From DASSKO01 sp035690425 (GTDB taxonomy: Bacteria; Actinomycetota; Actinomycetes; Propionibacteriales; Nocardioidaceae), in NCBI GenBank assembly GCA_035690425.1, contig DASSKO010000006.1, positions 1 through 20,155 on the forward strand: a DNA stretch of 20,155 nt, in the 5' to 3' direction. Below, piece by piece: positions 1-7,288 of this stretch. Numbering within the stretch: position 1 is the first letter of the stretch; each line of letters starts with the position of its first letter. The notes under the pieces were generated by a model that saw only the letters and a list, made by a program, of their open reading frames with translations, was not told the origin of the DNA and did no database searches. The translations under genes were made by a program, and so were the position numbers.

Positions 1-756
1 GGCGATCGGCGGCGGGACGTCGTCGGGCAGCGGGGGAACGTCCTCGCGCAGGTGGGCCAGCGCGGTGCCGACCGGGGTGTCGCCGTGGAACGGGCGGGCG
101 CCGGCCAGGCACTCGAACAGCACCACGCCGAGGGCGTAGACGTCGCTGGCCGGGGTGGCGCTGCCGCCCTCGGCCTGCTCCGGGGAGAGGTAGTGCGGTG
201 TGCCGACCAGCTGTCCGGTGCGGGTCAGCGGGGCGGCGTCGGCCGCGCGGGCGATGCCGAAGTCGGTGACCTTGACCCGGCCGTCCGGGGTGACCAGCAG
301 GTTCGCGGGCTTGACGTCGCGGTGCACCAGGCCCTGCGCGTGCGCGACACCGAGCGCGGCGGCGGCCTGGCCGATCAGGTCCGCGGCGGCGTCCGGGTCC
401 AGCGGCGAGCGCTCCCGCAGCAGTGCGGACAGCGGGCGGCCCTCGACGTACTCCATCACCAGGTAGGGAACAGGGTGCCCGTCCCCTGAATCCGGTGCCA
501 GCCCCTCGCCGTAGTCGAACACCGCGGCGATCCCCGGGTGCAGCAGTCCGGCGGCGTTGCGCGCCTCGGTCAGGAAGCGGACGTGGAAGTCCTGGTCGTC
601 GGCGTACGACGGGAGCAGCTTCTTCACCGCGACCTCGCGGCCGAGCATGGTGTCCCGCGCCCGCCAGACCTCGCCCATCCCGCCGGTGGCGATCAGCTCC
701 TCGAGCACGTAGCGGTCCACCGGCTCCTCGCCGGGCTGCGGGCTGCCCGCGGTCAC
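1..756 (-). CDS. pknA: Serine/threonine protein kinase, PknA/PknB type (partial, C-terminus beyond window)
   Basis: The frame stays open from a GTG at 756 to the window edge, giving 252 codons of a eukaryotic-type kinase domain. Visible motifs in order are the glycine-rich loop GGMGEVW (residues 25-31), the ATP-binding lysine in VAVKK (K45), the catalytic loop HRDVKPAN (HRD at 145-147), DFG (165-167) and the activation-segment end TPHYLSPEQ. All catalytic residues are present, so the enzyme should be active. The GTG overlaps the TGA of pbpA by 4 bases, which fixes the start and implies translational coupling. In actinobacteria this slot holds pknA, followed by pknB; both control cell shape and wall synthesis from the membrane. 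The symbol rests on gene order. The C-terminal lobe, any transmembrane segment and any PASTA repeats lie outside the window, so pknB cannot be excluded by sequence alone. Confidence 0.9.
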   Translation of the reverse strand, partial: MTAGSPQPGEEPVDRYVLEELIATGGMGEVWRARDTMLGREVAVKKLLPSYADDQDFHVRFLTEARNAAGLLHPGIAAVFDYGEGLAPDSGDGHPVPYLVMEYVEGRPLSALLRERSPLDPDAAADLIGQAAAALGVAHAQGLVHRDVKPANLLVTPDGRVKVTDFGIARAADAAPLTRTGQLVGTPHYLSPEQAEGGSATPASDVYALGVVLFECLAGARPFHGDTPVGTALAHLREDVPPLPDDVPPPIA

Positions 757-2255
757 CGGTTCAACACCGCCTCCATGACCGCTTTCGCGGTCGGCGCGGC
801 CAGGCCGCTGCCGGAGATCGCGTCGCGCGCGACACCGGCGTCCTGGATCAGCACGGCGACGGCGACCTGCGGGTTCTGCGCGGGGGCGAAGGAGACGAAC
901 CAAGCGTACGGCGGCCGGCTCGCCGCGCTCTGCGCCGTGCCGGTCTTGCCGGCGACCGCGATGCCCGGGATCTGTGCCGGCGTGCCGGTGCCGTTGTCGA
1001 CGACCGCGACCATCATCCGGGTGACCTCCCGGGCCACCTCCGGGCTGACCGCGGGCTGCCCGTCGAGCGCCTCCGGCTTGGTCTTCGACAGCACGTCGAG
1101 GTCGGGCGAGAGGGTCTCGTCGACGAGGTAGGGCTTCATCACGGTGCCGTGGTTGGCGATCCCGGCGGCGACCATCGCCATCTGCAGCGGGGTGGCGGCG
1201 ACGTCGCCCTGGCCGATCGCGGCCAGCACCGTCTGGGGGGCGTCGGCGTTGTCGGGGAAGCGGCTCTGCGCCTGTCGGGTCAGGGAGTCGTCGAGGTCGT
1301 GGAAGTAGGTCTCACCGAAGCCGAACTTGTGCGCCATGCTCTTCAGCCGGTCGGCGCCGAGCTTCTCCCCGACGGTGCCGAACGCGACGTTGCAGGAGCG
1401 CTCCAACGCCACGGTCAGCGTCACCGTGCCGCTGCCGCACGGGATGTTGTTCTCGTTGTGCAGGATGTGCGAGGACAGCGGGAGCTTCATGCTCGAGGCG
1501 CCCGGCACCTGGGACTTCGGGGTGAACTTCCCGCTGGCCAGCGCCGCCGCCGTGGTGATGATCTTGAACGTCGAGCCGGGCGGCACCAGGGTCTCGATCG
1601 CGATGTTGTCCAGCGGGCTGGGGTCGCGCTCGAGCAGGTGCTGCTTGATCTTGCCGACCTTGTCGAAGTGGTGGCTGGCCAGCCGGTTGGGGTCGTAGCT
1701 CGGGGTGGACACCATCGCGAGCACCCGGCCGGTGCTCGGCTCGAGGGCGACCACGGCGCCCTGCACGTGCTGGTTGAGCTTCTTCAGGCCGTCGAACGCG
1801 GCCTTCTGCGCGGCGGCGTTGAGCGTCAGGGTGACGCTGCCGCCCTTGGGGTTCTGGTGGTCGACCAGGTCGATGACCCGGTTGAGGAACAGGCTGGAGT
1901 CGTTGCCGGAGAGCACGTCGTTCTGTGACGACTCGATGCCCATCAGGCCGTAGTCGCGGGAGAAGTAGCCGGTGATGTGGGCGAACTCCCGGCCCTCGGG
2001 GTACTCGCGGAGGTACTTGTACTGGTCGTGCGACTTCCGGCTGACCGCGATGGCCCGGCGCTTGTCGGGCCCCTGCACCACGATCGCGCCACGCTCCCGG
2101 GAGTACTGCGCGTCCCGGACGCGGACGTTGTTGGGGTGCGCGGACAGCGAGGTGAGCTCGCCGGCGTGGAAGTACTGGACGTACGTCGCCCGGCCGAGCA
2201 GGGCGACGAACAGCACCATGCAGCCGACGGCGAGGATCCGGATCGGCTTGTTCAT
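753..2255 (-). CDS. pbpA: Class B penicillin-binding protein PbpA (peptidoglycan transpeptidase)
   Basis: The 500-residue protein begins with a short cytoplasmic end and one membrane anchor (residues about 6-24), then a dimerisation/pedestal region, then the transpeptidase domain. The three active-site motifs are intact: STFK with nucleophile S228, SCN at 287-289, and KTGT at 437-440. It cross-links peptidoglycan outside the membrane and is a beta-lactam target. Its ATG overlaps the stop codon of rodA by 4 bases, and its own stop overlaps the GTG of the kinase by 4 bases, so it sits inside a coupled operon. The neighbouring SEDS protein is its expected glycosyltransferase partner. Length and gene order match actinobacterial PbpA rather than the longer FtsI, which is encoded in the dcw cluster elsewhere. 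Confidence 0.95.
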   Translation of the reverse strand: MNKPIRILAVGCMVLFVALLGRATYVQYFHAGELTSLSAHPNNVRVRDAQYSRERGAIVVQGPDKRRAIAVSRKSHDQYKYLREYPEGREFAHITGYFSRDYGLMGIESSQNDVLSGNDSSLFLNRVIDLVDHQNPKGGSVTLTLNAAAQKAAFDGLKKLNQHVQGAVVALEPSTGRVLAMVSTPSYDPNRLASHHFDKVGKIKQHLLERDPSPLDNIAIETLVPPGSTFKIITTAAALASGKFTPKSQVPGASSMKLPLSSHILHNENNIPCGSGTVTLTVALERSCNVAFGTVGEKLGADRLKSMAHKFGFGETYFHDLDDSLTRQAQSRFPDNADAPQTVLAAIGQGDVAATPLQMAMVAAGIANHGTVMKPYLVDETLSPDLDVLSKTKPEALDGQPAVSPEVAREVTRMMVAVVDNGTGTPAQIPGIAVAGKTGTAQSAASRPPYAWFVSFAPAQNPQVAVAVLIQDAGVARDAISGSGLAAPTAKAVMEAVLNR

Positions 2256-3676
2256 GTCGTGGTCCGCCCTTCGGCGCCACCGCGCAGGGGCAGGCGGAGC
2301 GCGTGCGGTGCGCTCACCACCTGGGTGTCGTCGTCCTCCGGGCTGACCAGCTCCGGCGGTGGCCGGCGGGCATGGTCGGAGATCCGCAGCAGCAGCGCGA
2401 TGATCACCCAGTTGGCGACCAGGCTGGAGCCGCCGTACGAGAGGAAGGGCGTGGTCAGGCCGGTCAGCGGGATCAGCTTGATCACGCCGCCGATCACCAC
2501 GAAGACCTGCAGCGCGAAGACCACCGCGAACCCGGCGGCCATCAGCTTGCCGAAGTTGTCCCGGCAGATCAGCGAGGTGCGCAGACCGCGCTCCACGATC
2601 AGGCCGTAGAGCAGGATCACGGCCATCAGCCCGGTCAGCCCGAGCTCCTCGCCGATCGAGGAGGCGATGAAGTCGGAGTAGGCGAACGGGGTGATCTGCG
2701 GGTCACCCTGGCCCAGCCCACGGCCGACCAGCCCGCCCCACGCCATCCCGTAGAGGCCCTGGACGACCTGGTAGCCGCTGTCGTACTTGAACGGGTCCAG
2801 CCAGATCTGCACCCGCTCGGTGACGTGGCCGATGAACAGGTAGCTCAGGTAGGCCCCGGTGCCGAACATGACCGCGCCGACGGCCAGCCAGCCGGGGCGC
2901 TCGGTGGAGATGTAGAGCATCACCAGGAAGATGCCGAAGAACAGCAGCGAGGAGCCCAGGTCGTTCTCGAAGACCAGCACCGCGAGGCTGATCAGCCACA
3001 TCGCCAGGATCGGGCCGAGGTCGCGGCCGCGGGGCAGGTCGATGAACAGCAGCCGGCGGCCGGCCAGGGCCAGGGCGTCGCGGTGCACCACGAGGTAGCC
3101 GGCGAACGCGACCACCAGCAGCACCTTCGCGGCCTCGCCGGGCTGGAAGCTCATCGAGCCGAGGCCGATCCAGATCCGGGCGCCGTTGATGTTCCGGCCG
3201 ATGCCGGGCACCAGGGGCAGCAGCAGCAGCACGATCGCGGCCAAACCGCAGGTGTAGGTGAACGCCTGCAGCCGCCGGTGGTCGGGCAGGAAGAACATCA
3301 CCGCGATGAACAGGGCCACCCCGACGGTCGTCCAGACCAGCTGGGTGCTCGCCTGCGGCGCGGGTACGTCGGTCAGGTCGATCCGGTGGATCATCGCCAG
3401 GCCCAGGCCGTTGAGGGCGGAGACCACCGGCAGCAGGATCGGGTCGGCGTACGGCGCCCGGATCCGGATCACCACGTGGCAGGCGACGACCAGGACGACC
3501 AGCCAGGCGCCGTACCCGTAGATGTCGGAGGGCACCGTGCCCTTCGCCCCCAGCCCGACCGCGGCGTAGGCGCCGATGCCGACGACCAGGCTCATCAGCA
3601 GCAGGACCAGCTCGGCTCCCCGGCGCCGCCGGTGCACGAAGCCGCGCCAGCTGGCGGCGGGCGAGCGGGAGGCCAT
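2252..3676 (-). CDS. rodA: SEDS family peptidoglycan glycosyltransferase RodA (FtsW/RodA/SpoVE)
   Basis: The 474-residue polytopic membrane protein has many hydrophobic helices starting at residue about 22. SEDS landmarks are visible: FQPGEAAKV near 177-185 (family QPSE.AK), a GEELGLTG segment, and near the C-terminus LTGLTTPFLSYGGSS, the family's PFxSYGGS signature. It polymerises lipid II into glycan strands together with a class B PBP, which is encoded immediately downstream with a 4-base overlap. The reading frame extends well upstream, but that extension lies inside pstP. The ATG at 3676 overlaps the pstP TGA by one base (TGATG) and starts the recognisable N-terminus, so it is preferred. 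FtsW is the nearest alternative; position next to pbpA and pstP favours RodA. Confidence 0.94.
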   Translation of the reverse strand: MASRSPAASWRGFVHRRRRGAELVLLLMSLVVGIGAYAAVGLGAKGTVPSDIYGYGAWLVVLVVACHVVIRIRAPYADPILLPVVSALNGLGLAMIHRIDLTDVPAPQASTQLVWTTVGVALFIAVMFFLPDHRRLQAFTYTCGLAAIVLLLLPLVPGIGRNINGARIWIGLGSMSFQPGEAAKVLLVVAFAGYLVVHRDALALAGRRLLFIDLPRGRDLGPILAMWLISLAVLVFENDLGSSLLFFGIFLVMLYISTERPGWLAVGAVMFGTGAYLSYLFIGHVTERVQIWLDPFKYDSGYQVVQGLYGMAWGGLVGRGLGQGDPQITPFAYSDFIASSIGEELGLTGLMAVILLYGLIVERGLRTSLICRDNFGKLMAAGFAVVFALQVFVVIGGVIKLIPLTGLTTPFLSYGGSSLVANWVIIALLLRISDHARRPPPELVSPEDDDTQVVSAPHALRLPLRGGAEGRTTT

Positions 3677-5229
3677 CACTGCCGCACCCCCGAGCAGTCG
3701 GCGCCGCGGGGGGTCGGGCGGGCGGCGGAGGGGCTGGCGCTGGCCGAACCGGTGCTGGGCGACCCGCTGGACGCGGAACCGGAGGCGCCTGTGGAGGCTC
3801 CCGAGGAAGCCGAGCGCGACGGTGAACGGGTGCCGCCGGCGCGTGGGCCCGTGCTCGAGCCGCTCCGGTGTGCGGAGGGCCCGGCGGTCCGGTCGTGGCG
3901 GGGCTCGGGCGTGGGCGGAGCCGGCGGCGGACAGGCCAGCACGCGCAGGTTGTGCACGATCGCGCGGGCGCGGGGGAGGCTGTCGGCGCTCATCCCGTCG
4001 CCGACCGCCCGGGCGTTGTGGGCCGGCAGCGCCTGCACGGCGAGGTCGGTCTGGTCGACCAGGGTGTGCATCCGCAGGCCGGGGATGTCGGCCTCGACGC
4101 CACGGTAGATCGCGACGCGACCGTTGCTGGCGCCGACGTAGTACTGGTCCTGGGTCCAGGAGTAGGCCCACCAGCCGCCCAGGCACAGCACGAGCACGAC
4201 CGCCAGGAGCAGCGCCAGCCGGCGTGCCCAGACGAAGCGGCGCGGGGGCCGGGGCGCGTAGCGCAGTGCCTCCGGGTCGAGCGGCTCCTCGTCGGCCTCG
4301 GCGCCGCGTCGGCGTCGCAGGCTCGGCCGGGACAGGCCGCCGCGGGTCGGCCCGGCGGCGGCGCCGACGACGAGTGGTGCGGCCCCGGGCTCGCTCGCCG
4401 GTGCGGCCTCGCCGTGCTCGGTGGCCTCGCCGTGCTCGGCCGGTTCACCGGCCGCCGGCGGCTCGCCGGGCGTCGCGGGGGGAAGGTCGGGCCCGGCCTC
4501 GACGACCTCGGCGAGGACCACGGTGACGTTGTCGGTGCTGCCCGCCTCCAGCGAGGCGCGGATCAGCTGCTCGGCGGCGCGCTCGAGGTCGCCGTCGCCC
4601 AGCAGCCGGCCCAGCTCGCCGTCGTCGAGCACCCCGCAGCAGCCGTCGGAGCACAACAGCAGCCGGTCACCGGCCTCGAGGTCGTGGCTGAAGACGTCCG
4701 GCTCGGGCTCGTGCAGCCCGTCCACGGCCCGCAGGATCAGGTTGCGGTGCGGGTGCACCCGGGCCTCGTCCTCGGTGATCCGGCCCTCGTCGACCAGGCT
4801 CTGCACGAAGGTGTGGTCCTTGGTCAGCCGCAGCAGCTCACCGCCACGGAGGAGGTAGCCGCGGCTGTCGCCGACATGCGCGACGCCGATCCGGGCGCCG
4901 TCGAAGAGGGCCGCGGTGATCGTGGTGCTGGTGCCCTCGATCTCCGGGGTCTCGGCGACCAGGTCGGCGAGCTTGTCGTGGGTCAGGTGCACCGCGCCGG
5001 CCACCTGCTCGAGCAGGTCGTTGCCGGGCGCGCGGTCGAGCCGGCGCAGCTGCTGCACGGCGGTGGCGCTGGCCAGGTCTCCGCGGGCGGCGCCCCCGAC
5101 ACCGTCCGCGACGGCGATCAGGTGCGGGCCGGCGTACCCGGAGTCCTGGTTGTCCTTGCGCACGCGGCCGACGTCGGAGAGCGCGGCGAAGCGCCACCGA
5201 AGCCCTGCTCCGGTCTGACTCGCGGTCAC
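3676..5229 (-). CDS. pstP: PP2C-family Ser/Thr protein phosphatase PstP, membrane-anchored
   Basis: The 517-residue protein carries a PP2C domain at residues about 11-245 with the metal-binding motifs RKDNQDS (24-30), DGVGG (42-46), GDSRGYL (120-126), CSDG (193-196) and STDNVTV (231-237). A Pro/Glu/Ala-rich linker follows, then a single membrane helix at about 336-356 and an extracytoplasmic part. The tail beyond about 450 is low-complexity Ser/Gly/Pro. It dephosphorylates targets of the PknA/PknB kinases, including cell-wall proteins. The GTG at 5229 overlaps the fhaB TGA by 4 bases. An in-frame start further upstream (5355) would run deep into fhaB and is rejected. The linker holds a short EHGEA repeat (residues about 265-274). 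The Ser-rich tail is an odd feature whose length probably varies between strains. Confidence 0.95.
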   Translation of the reverse strand: MTASQTGAGLRWRFAALSDVGRVRKDNQDSGYAGPHLIAVADGVGGAARGDLASATAVQQLRRLDRAPGNDLLEQVAGAVHLTHDKLADLVAETPEIEGTSTTITAALFDGARIGVAHVGDSRGYLLRGGELLRLTKDHTFVQSLVDEGRITEDEARVHPHRNLILRAVDGLHEPEPDVFSHDLEAGDRLLLCSDGCCGVLDDGELGRLLGDGDLERAAEQLIRASLEAGSTDNVTVVLAEVVEAGPDLPPATPGEPPAAGEPAEHGEATEHGEAAPASEPGAAPLVVGAAAGPTRGGLSRPSLRRRRGAEADEEPLDPEALRYAPRPPRRFVWARRLALLLAVVLVLCLGGWWAYSWTQDQYYVGASNGRVAIYRGVEADIPGLRMHTLVDQTDLAVQALPAHNARAVGDGMSADSLPRARAIVHNLRVLACPPPAPPTPEPRHDRTAGPSAHRSGSSTGPRAGGTRSPSRSASSGASTGASGSASSGSPSTGSASASPSAARPTPRGADCSGVRQ

Positions 5230-5702
5230 TTGCGCAGCTCCAGGATGGTCTTGCCGATCCGGATCTGGCTGCCGAGGGAGACCACGGTCGGCTGGGTGAT
5301 CCGGCGGGGGCCGACGTACGTGCCGTTGGTGGAGCCGAGGTCCTCGACGAACCACTGCCCGCCGGAGTTGGCGATCTGGGCGTGCCGGGTGGAGACGTAG
5401 TCGTCGTCGAGCCGGATCGAGGCGTCGGTGCCGCGGCCGATCAGCAGCGGGGCGCCGTCGAGCGGGATCACCTCGCCGCGGTTGCCGCCCTCGACGATCA
5501 CCACCTGGCTCGGGTCACCGCGGCGGGGACGGGCGGGCTTGGCGCGGCGCTGCCGGGCGGCCTTGCGCTCCCGGGCGCTCTCGGCGTGCGGGACTCGGGC
5601 CCCGAACATGTCCGAGCGGATCACCGAGATCGCGGCGAGCACGAAGATCCAGAGCACGGCCAGGTAGGCGAACCGGATCAGGACCAGGGTGAGCTCGGAC
5701 AT
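5226..5702 (-). CDS. fhaB: FHA-domain membrane protein FhaB (FipA)
   Basis: The 158-residue protein has one N-terminal membrane helix (about 7-28), a basic cytoplasmic linker rich in Arg and Lys (about 45-62) and a C-terminal FHA domain (about 66-156). The phosphothreonine-binding residues are intact: GR at 89-90, STRH at 104-107 and STNG at 124-127. In mycobacteria the orthologue (Rv0019c, FipA) binds phosphorylated division proteins. The ATG at 5702 lies one base after the fhaA stop, and its stop overlaps the pstP GTG, consistent with a single transcript. Position between fhaA and pstP agrees with this identification. Confidence 0.94.
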   Translation of the reverse strand: MSELTLVLIRFAYLAVLWIFVLAAISVIRSDMFGARVPHAESARERKAARQRRAKPARPRRGDPSQVVIVEGGNRGEVIPLDGAPLLIGRGTDASIRLDDDYVSTRHAQIANSGGQWFVEDLGSTNGTYVGPRRITQPTVVSLGSQIRIGKTILELRK

Positions 5703-5703
5703 G

Positions 5704-6465
5704 TCACCCGGCCCGCTGGTGTCGGAGGACCATCGCGGTGTTGCCGATCCGCACCTCGGCGCCGTCGACCAGGGTGGCGGTCTCCACCCGGCGGCCGTTG
5801 ACCAGCACGCCGTTGGTGCTGCCCAGGTCGCGGACGCTGACCCGGGGGCCGCTGGCGGTGTCGACCACGCGGATCTCGACGTGCCGGCGGGACACGCCGG
5901 GGTCGTCGATGCGCAGGTCGGCGTCGTTGCCCCGGCCGATCACGATGCCGGGCGGGGACAGCGGCAGCTCGCTGCCGTTGACGACGAGCACGGCCGCGGC
6001 CCGGCGTACCTGCGTGTCGGTGGGCTGCTCGACCGGCGCGCCCTGCTGGCTGACCGAGGAGACCGACCTGCTGCGCACCCGGAACCGGCCGGTGGTCAGG
6101 TCGTCGGCCCCCTCCAGGCTGATCTGCACCGGCCCGGTGAAGACGTAGGACTGCTGGGTGGCGTGCTCGCGGAGCATCTCGGTGAGCTCGGCGGTCAGCT
6201 GCGGGCCCAGGGAGGAGAGCCGCTGGTGGTCGGCCCCGGAGAGCTCGACGTGGAAGTCGTTGGGCACCAGCCGGCGGTCACGGCTGAGGATCTGCGCGGA
6301 GTTGTCGATCTCGCGGTTGAGCGCAGCGGAGATCTCCACCGGTTGCACGGCGCTGCGGAAGGTGCGCGCGAACACCCCGGAGATCATCTCCTCGAGCTTG
6401 TTCTCGAAGCGCTGCAGGACGCTGATGGCACACCTCCTCGCTGTCCAACCTCGCCGGCAACTCAT
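5704..6465 (-). CDS. fhaA: FhaA: DUF3662 plus FHA domain phosphothreonine-binding protein
   Basis: Residues about 16-125 form the DUF3662 (FhaA N-terminal) domain, beginning with VLQRFENKLEEMI. Residues about 172-250 form an FHA domain with IGRG, SRRH and STNG motifs intact. FhaA is a kinase substrate and binds the phosphorylated pseudokinase domain of MviN/MurJ to restrain peptidoglycan synthesis. The linker between domains is only about 45 residues; mycobacterial FhaA is over 500 residues with a long Pro-rich linker, so this is a compact form. The start is uncertain. The ATG at 6465 adds 13 residues (Cys/Arg-rich, unlike the family) and lacks a clear ribosome site, whereas a perfect AGGAGG lies 6 bases before an in-frame ATC at 6426. 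If ATC is used the protein has 240 residues. It heads the operon fhaA-fhaB-pstP-rodA-pbpA-kinase. Confidence 0.93.
   Translation of the reverse strand: MSCRRGWTARRCAISVLQRFENKLEEMISGVFARTFRSAVQPVEISAALNREIDNSAQILSRDRRLVPNDFHVELSGADHQRLSSLGPQLTAELTEMLREHATQQSYVFTGPVQISLEGADDLTTGRFRVRSRSVSSVSQQGAPVEQPTDTQVRRAAAVLVVNGSELPLSPPGIVIGRGNDADLRIDDPGVSRRHVEIRVVDTASGPRVSVRDLGSTNGVLVNGRRVETATLVDGAEVRIGNTAMVLRHQRAG
6424..6438 (-). promoter_or_regulatory. Strong ribosome binding site followed by in-frame ATC (possible fhaA start)
   Basis: On the minus strand AGGAGG occupies 6438-6433, then 6 bases, then ATC at 6426-6424, in frame with fhaA and directly before the first conserved residues (SVLQRFE). No ATG, GTG or TTG in this frame lies at a usable distance from this site; the two nearby GTGs are out of frame. 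This suggests either a rare ATC start or a mutated or misread ATG. Confidence 0.5.
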
Positions 6466-6639
6466 CGGTCCGTGTCGGGGTCACCGGTTCTCCGGCCACC
6501 CCATCACGGGCTCACCCCGACGTCACCACGGGCGCGGACCCGCGCGTGCGGCACCGATCGTATCGGGCCCGGCCCACAGACCGCGTATCCCGGCTTTGGC
6601 CCGTGCCGGGGGAGTGGGATAGCCTTACGCACGCTTCAC
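6466..6639. promoter_or_regulatory. Divergent intergenic region between fhaA and tRNA-Leu
   Basis: This 174-bp gap must hold the promoter of the minus-strand cell-wall operon and that of the plus-strand tRNA. For the operon the only -10-like element I see is TACGAT on the minus strand at 6562-6557, without a convincing -35, so it is a weak candidate. No gene is supported here. Confidence 0.35.
6596..6625 (+). promoter_or_regulatory. Candidate sigma-70-type promoter of tRNA-Leu(CAG)
   Basis: A -35-like TTGGCC at 6596-6601 and a -10-like TAGCCT at 6620-6625 are separated by 18 bases. Transcription would start near 6632, about 8 bases before the mature tRNA 5' end. The TTG and TA...T positions match consensus; other positions do not. 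Confidence 0.45.
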
Positions 6640-6723
6640 GCGCGAGTGGCGGAATAGGCAGACGCGCACGGTTCAGGTCCGTGTGCCCGAAAGGGCGTGG
6701 GGGTTCAACTCCCCCCTCGCGCA
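6640..6723 (+). tRNA. tRNA-Leu (anticodon CAG)
   Basis: A class II tRNA of 84 bases. The acceptor stem pairs GCGCGAG (6640-6646) with CTCGCGC (6716-6722), with A at 6723 as the leucine-type discriminator. The anticodon stem CACGG/CCGTG encloses the loop TTCAGGT, giving anticodon CAG at 6674-6676, which reads CUG. A long variable arm (GCCC..GGGC) and a T-arm with GTTCAA follow. CCA is not encoded. In mycobacteria the same tRNA (leuT) also lies beside fhaA, so the locus is conserved. The last 22 bases are part of the island attachment site, so the present 3' end was probably supplied by the island. Confidence 0.97.
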
Positions 6724-6724
6724 C
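6702..6724 (+). repeat. attL: 23-bp direct repeat covering the tRNA-Leu T-arm and acceptor 3' end
   Basis: The 23 bases are identical to 16253-16275. They start in the T-stem (GGTTCAAC) and run through the acceptor stem, discriminator A and one further C. The bases on either side (6701 against 16252, 6725 against 16276) differ. Confidence 0.93.
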
Positions 6725-6727
6725 AGC

Positions 6728-6752
6728 AGCCCCAGGTCTCTGACCTGGGGCT
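6728..6752 (+). terminator. Intrinsic-type terminator of tRNA-Leu, on island DNA
   Basis: A perfect 11-bp stem pairs 6728-6738 (AGCCCCAGGTC) with 6742-6752, with a 3-base TCT loop and a short TTT run at the base. It begins 5 bases after the tRNA 3' end. It lies on the island side of attL, so it replaces whatever terminator the tRNA had before integration. Confidence 0.75.
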
Positions 6753-6785
6753 TTATGCATTTAGGCAGGTATCCTGTGACGGTGT

Positions 6786-6804
6786 GTTAGCACCTCGTTA
6801 GCAC
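6786..6804 (+). repeat. Two copies of GTTAGCAC, candidate integrase arm sites
   Basis: GTTAGCAC occurs at 6786-6793 and 6797-6804, a spacing of 11 bases or about one helical turn. It sits between attL and the integrase start. Tyrosine integrases of this kind bind short arm repeats flanking the core site; assignment here is by position only. Confidence 0.4.
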
Positions 6805-6829
6805 GCAGTCGTGTGTGATGGTGTGGCAG

Positions 6830-7288
6830 ATGGCCTGGATCTTGAAGCGGAAGCGCTCCGATGGTGGCGTCTCGGCGACCGTGGTGTGGCGGCTGGGCGG
6901 GAGCCGTGCGGGGGCCTACCAGTCGGAGACCTTCGCTGTCGGGAGTGATGCCCAGAACCTGTCGCGCGCTGAGGGTTTCAAGGAGATGGTCGAGGCGGCG
7001 GGCCAGCGTTGGCCCGACGGGTGGGTCAAGGGTGAGGGGTTCGTCCGGCCCCTGGATTCGTCGTTAGGGGACCACTCTGCGAACACGTCGGTGAACGAAC
7101 CGCGGTTCGTCGAGATCGGCGAGGCTTACATCGGCCACCTTGTTGGCCTGACGGCGAAGCAGCGTCAGCGACAACTGTCGCAACTGGGGGTGTTGGCGCG
7201 CACGAGGGTAGGTGGCGGGTATCTGTTCGCCCGGCCGGTCACCGCGATCAGCAGCGCCGACCTGGACTACGAAACTGGCTCCGTGTGA
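6830..7288 (+). pseudogene. int: Truncated tyrosine site-specific integrase (N-terminal part only)
   Basis: Translation from ATG 6830 (MAWILKRKRSDGGVS...) gives an arm-binding N-terminal domain followed by a SAM-like core-binding segment (TAKQRQRQLSQLGVLAR), as in actinobacterial phage/island integrases. Family resemblance ends near ISSADL (about 7264); then come 7 unrelated residues and a stop at 7286-7288. The catalytic domain with its Arg-His-Arg-Tyr residues, normally about 200 further residues, is missing and I do not find it elsewhere in the window. Starts at 6815 (GTG) and 6818 (ATG) are also open, but 6830 begins at the family-like MAW sequence. The gene lies right after attL, the usual place for the integrase that inserted the element. 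It is most likely non-functional. Confidence 0.8.

Noticed and set aside
423..1928. Plus-strand open frame of about 500 codons opposite the kinase and pbpA
   Set aside because: It is antisense to pbpA with intact active-site motifs, has a repetitive Arg/Gly/Val composition and no ribosome site.
2303..4108. Long plus-strand open frame of about 600 codons opposite rodA and the end of pstP
   Set aside because: It is antisense to well-conserved genes and its product is low-complexity Asp/Gln/His/Arg-rich sequence, the usual shadow in very GC-rich DNA.
3868..5400. Plus-strand open frame opposite pstP and fhaB
   Set aside because: It is the mirror of conserved PP2C and FHA coding sequence; no family features in the product.
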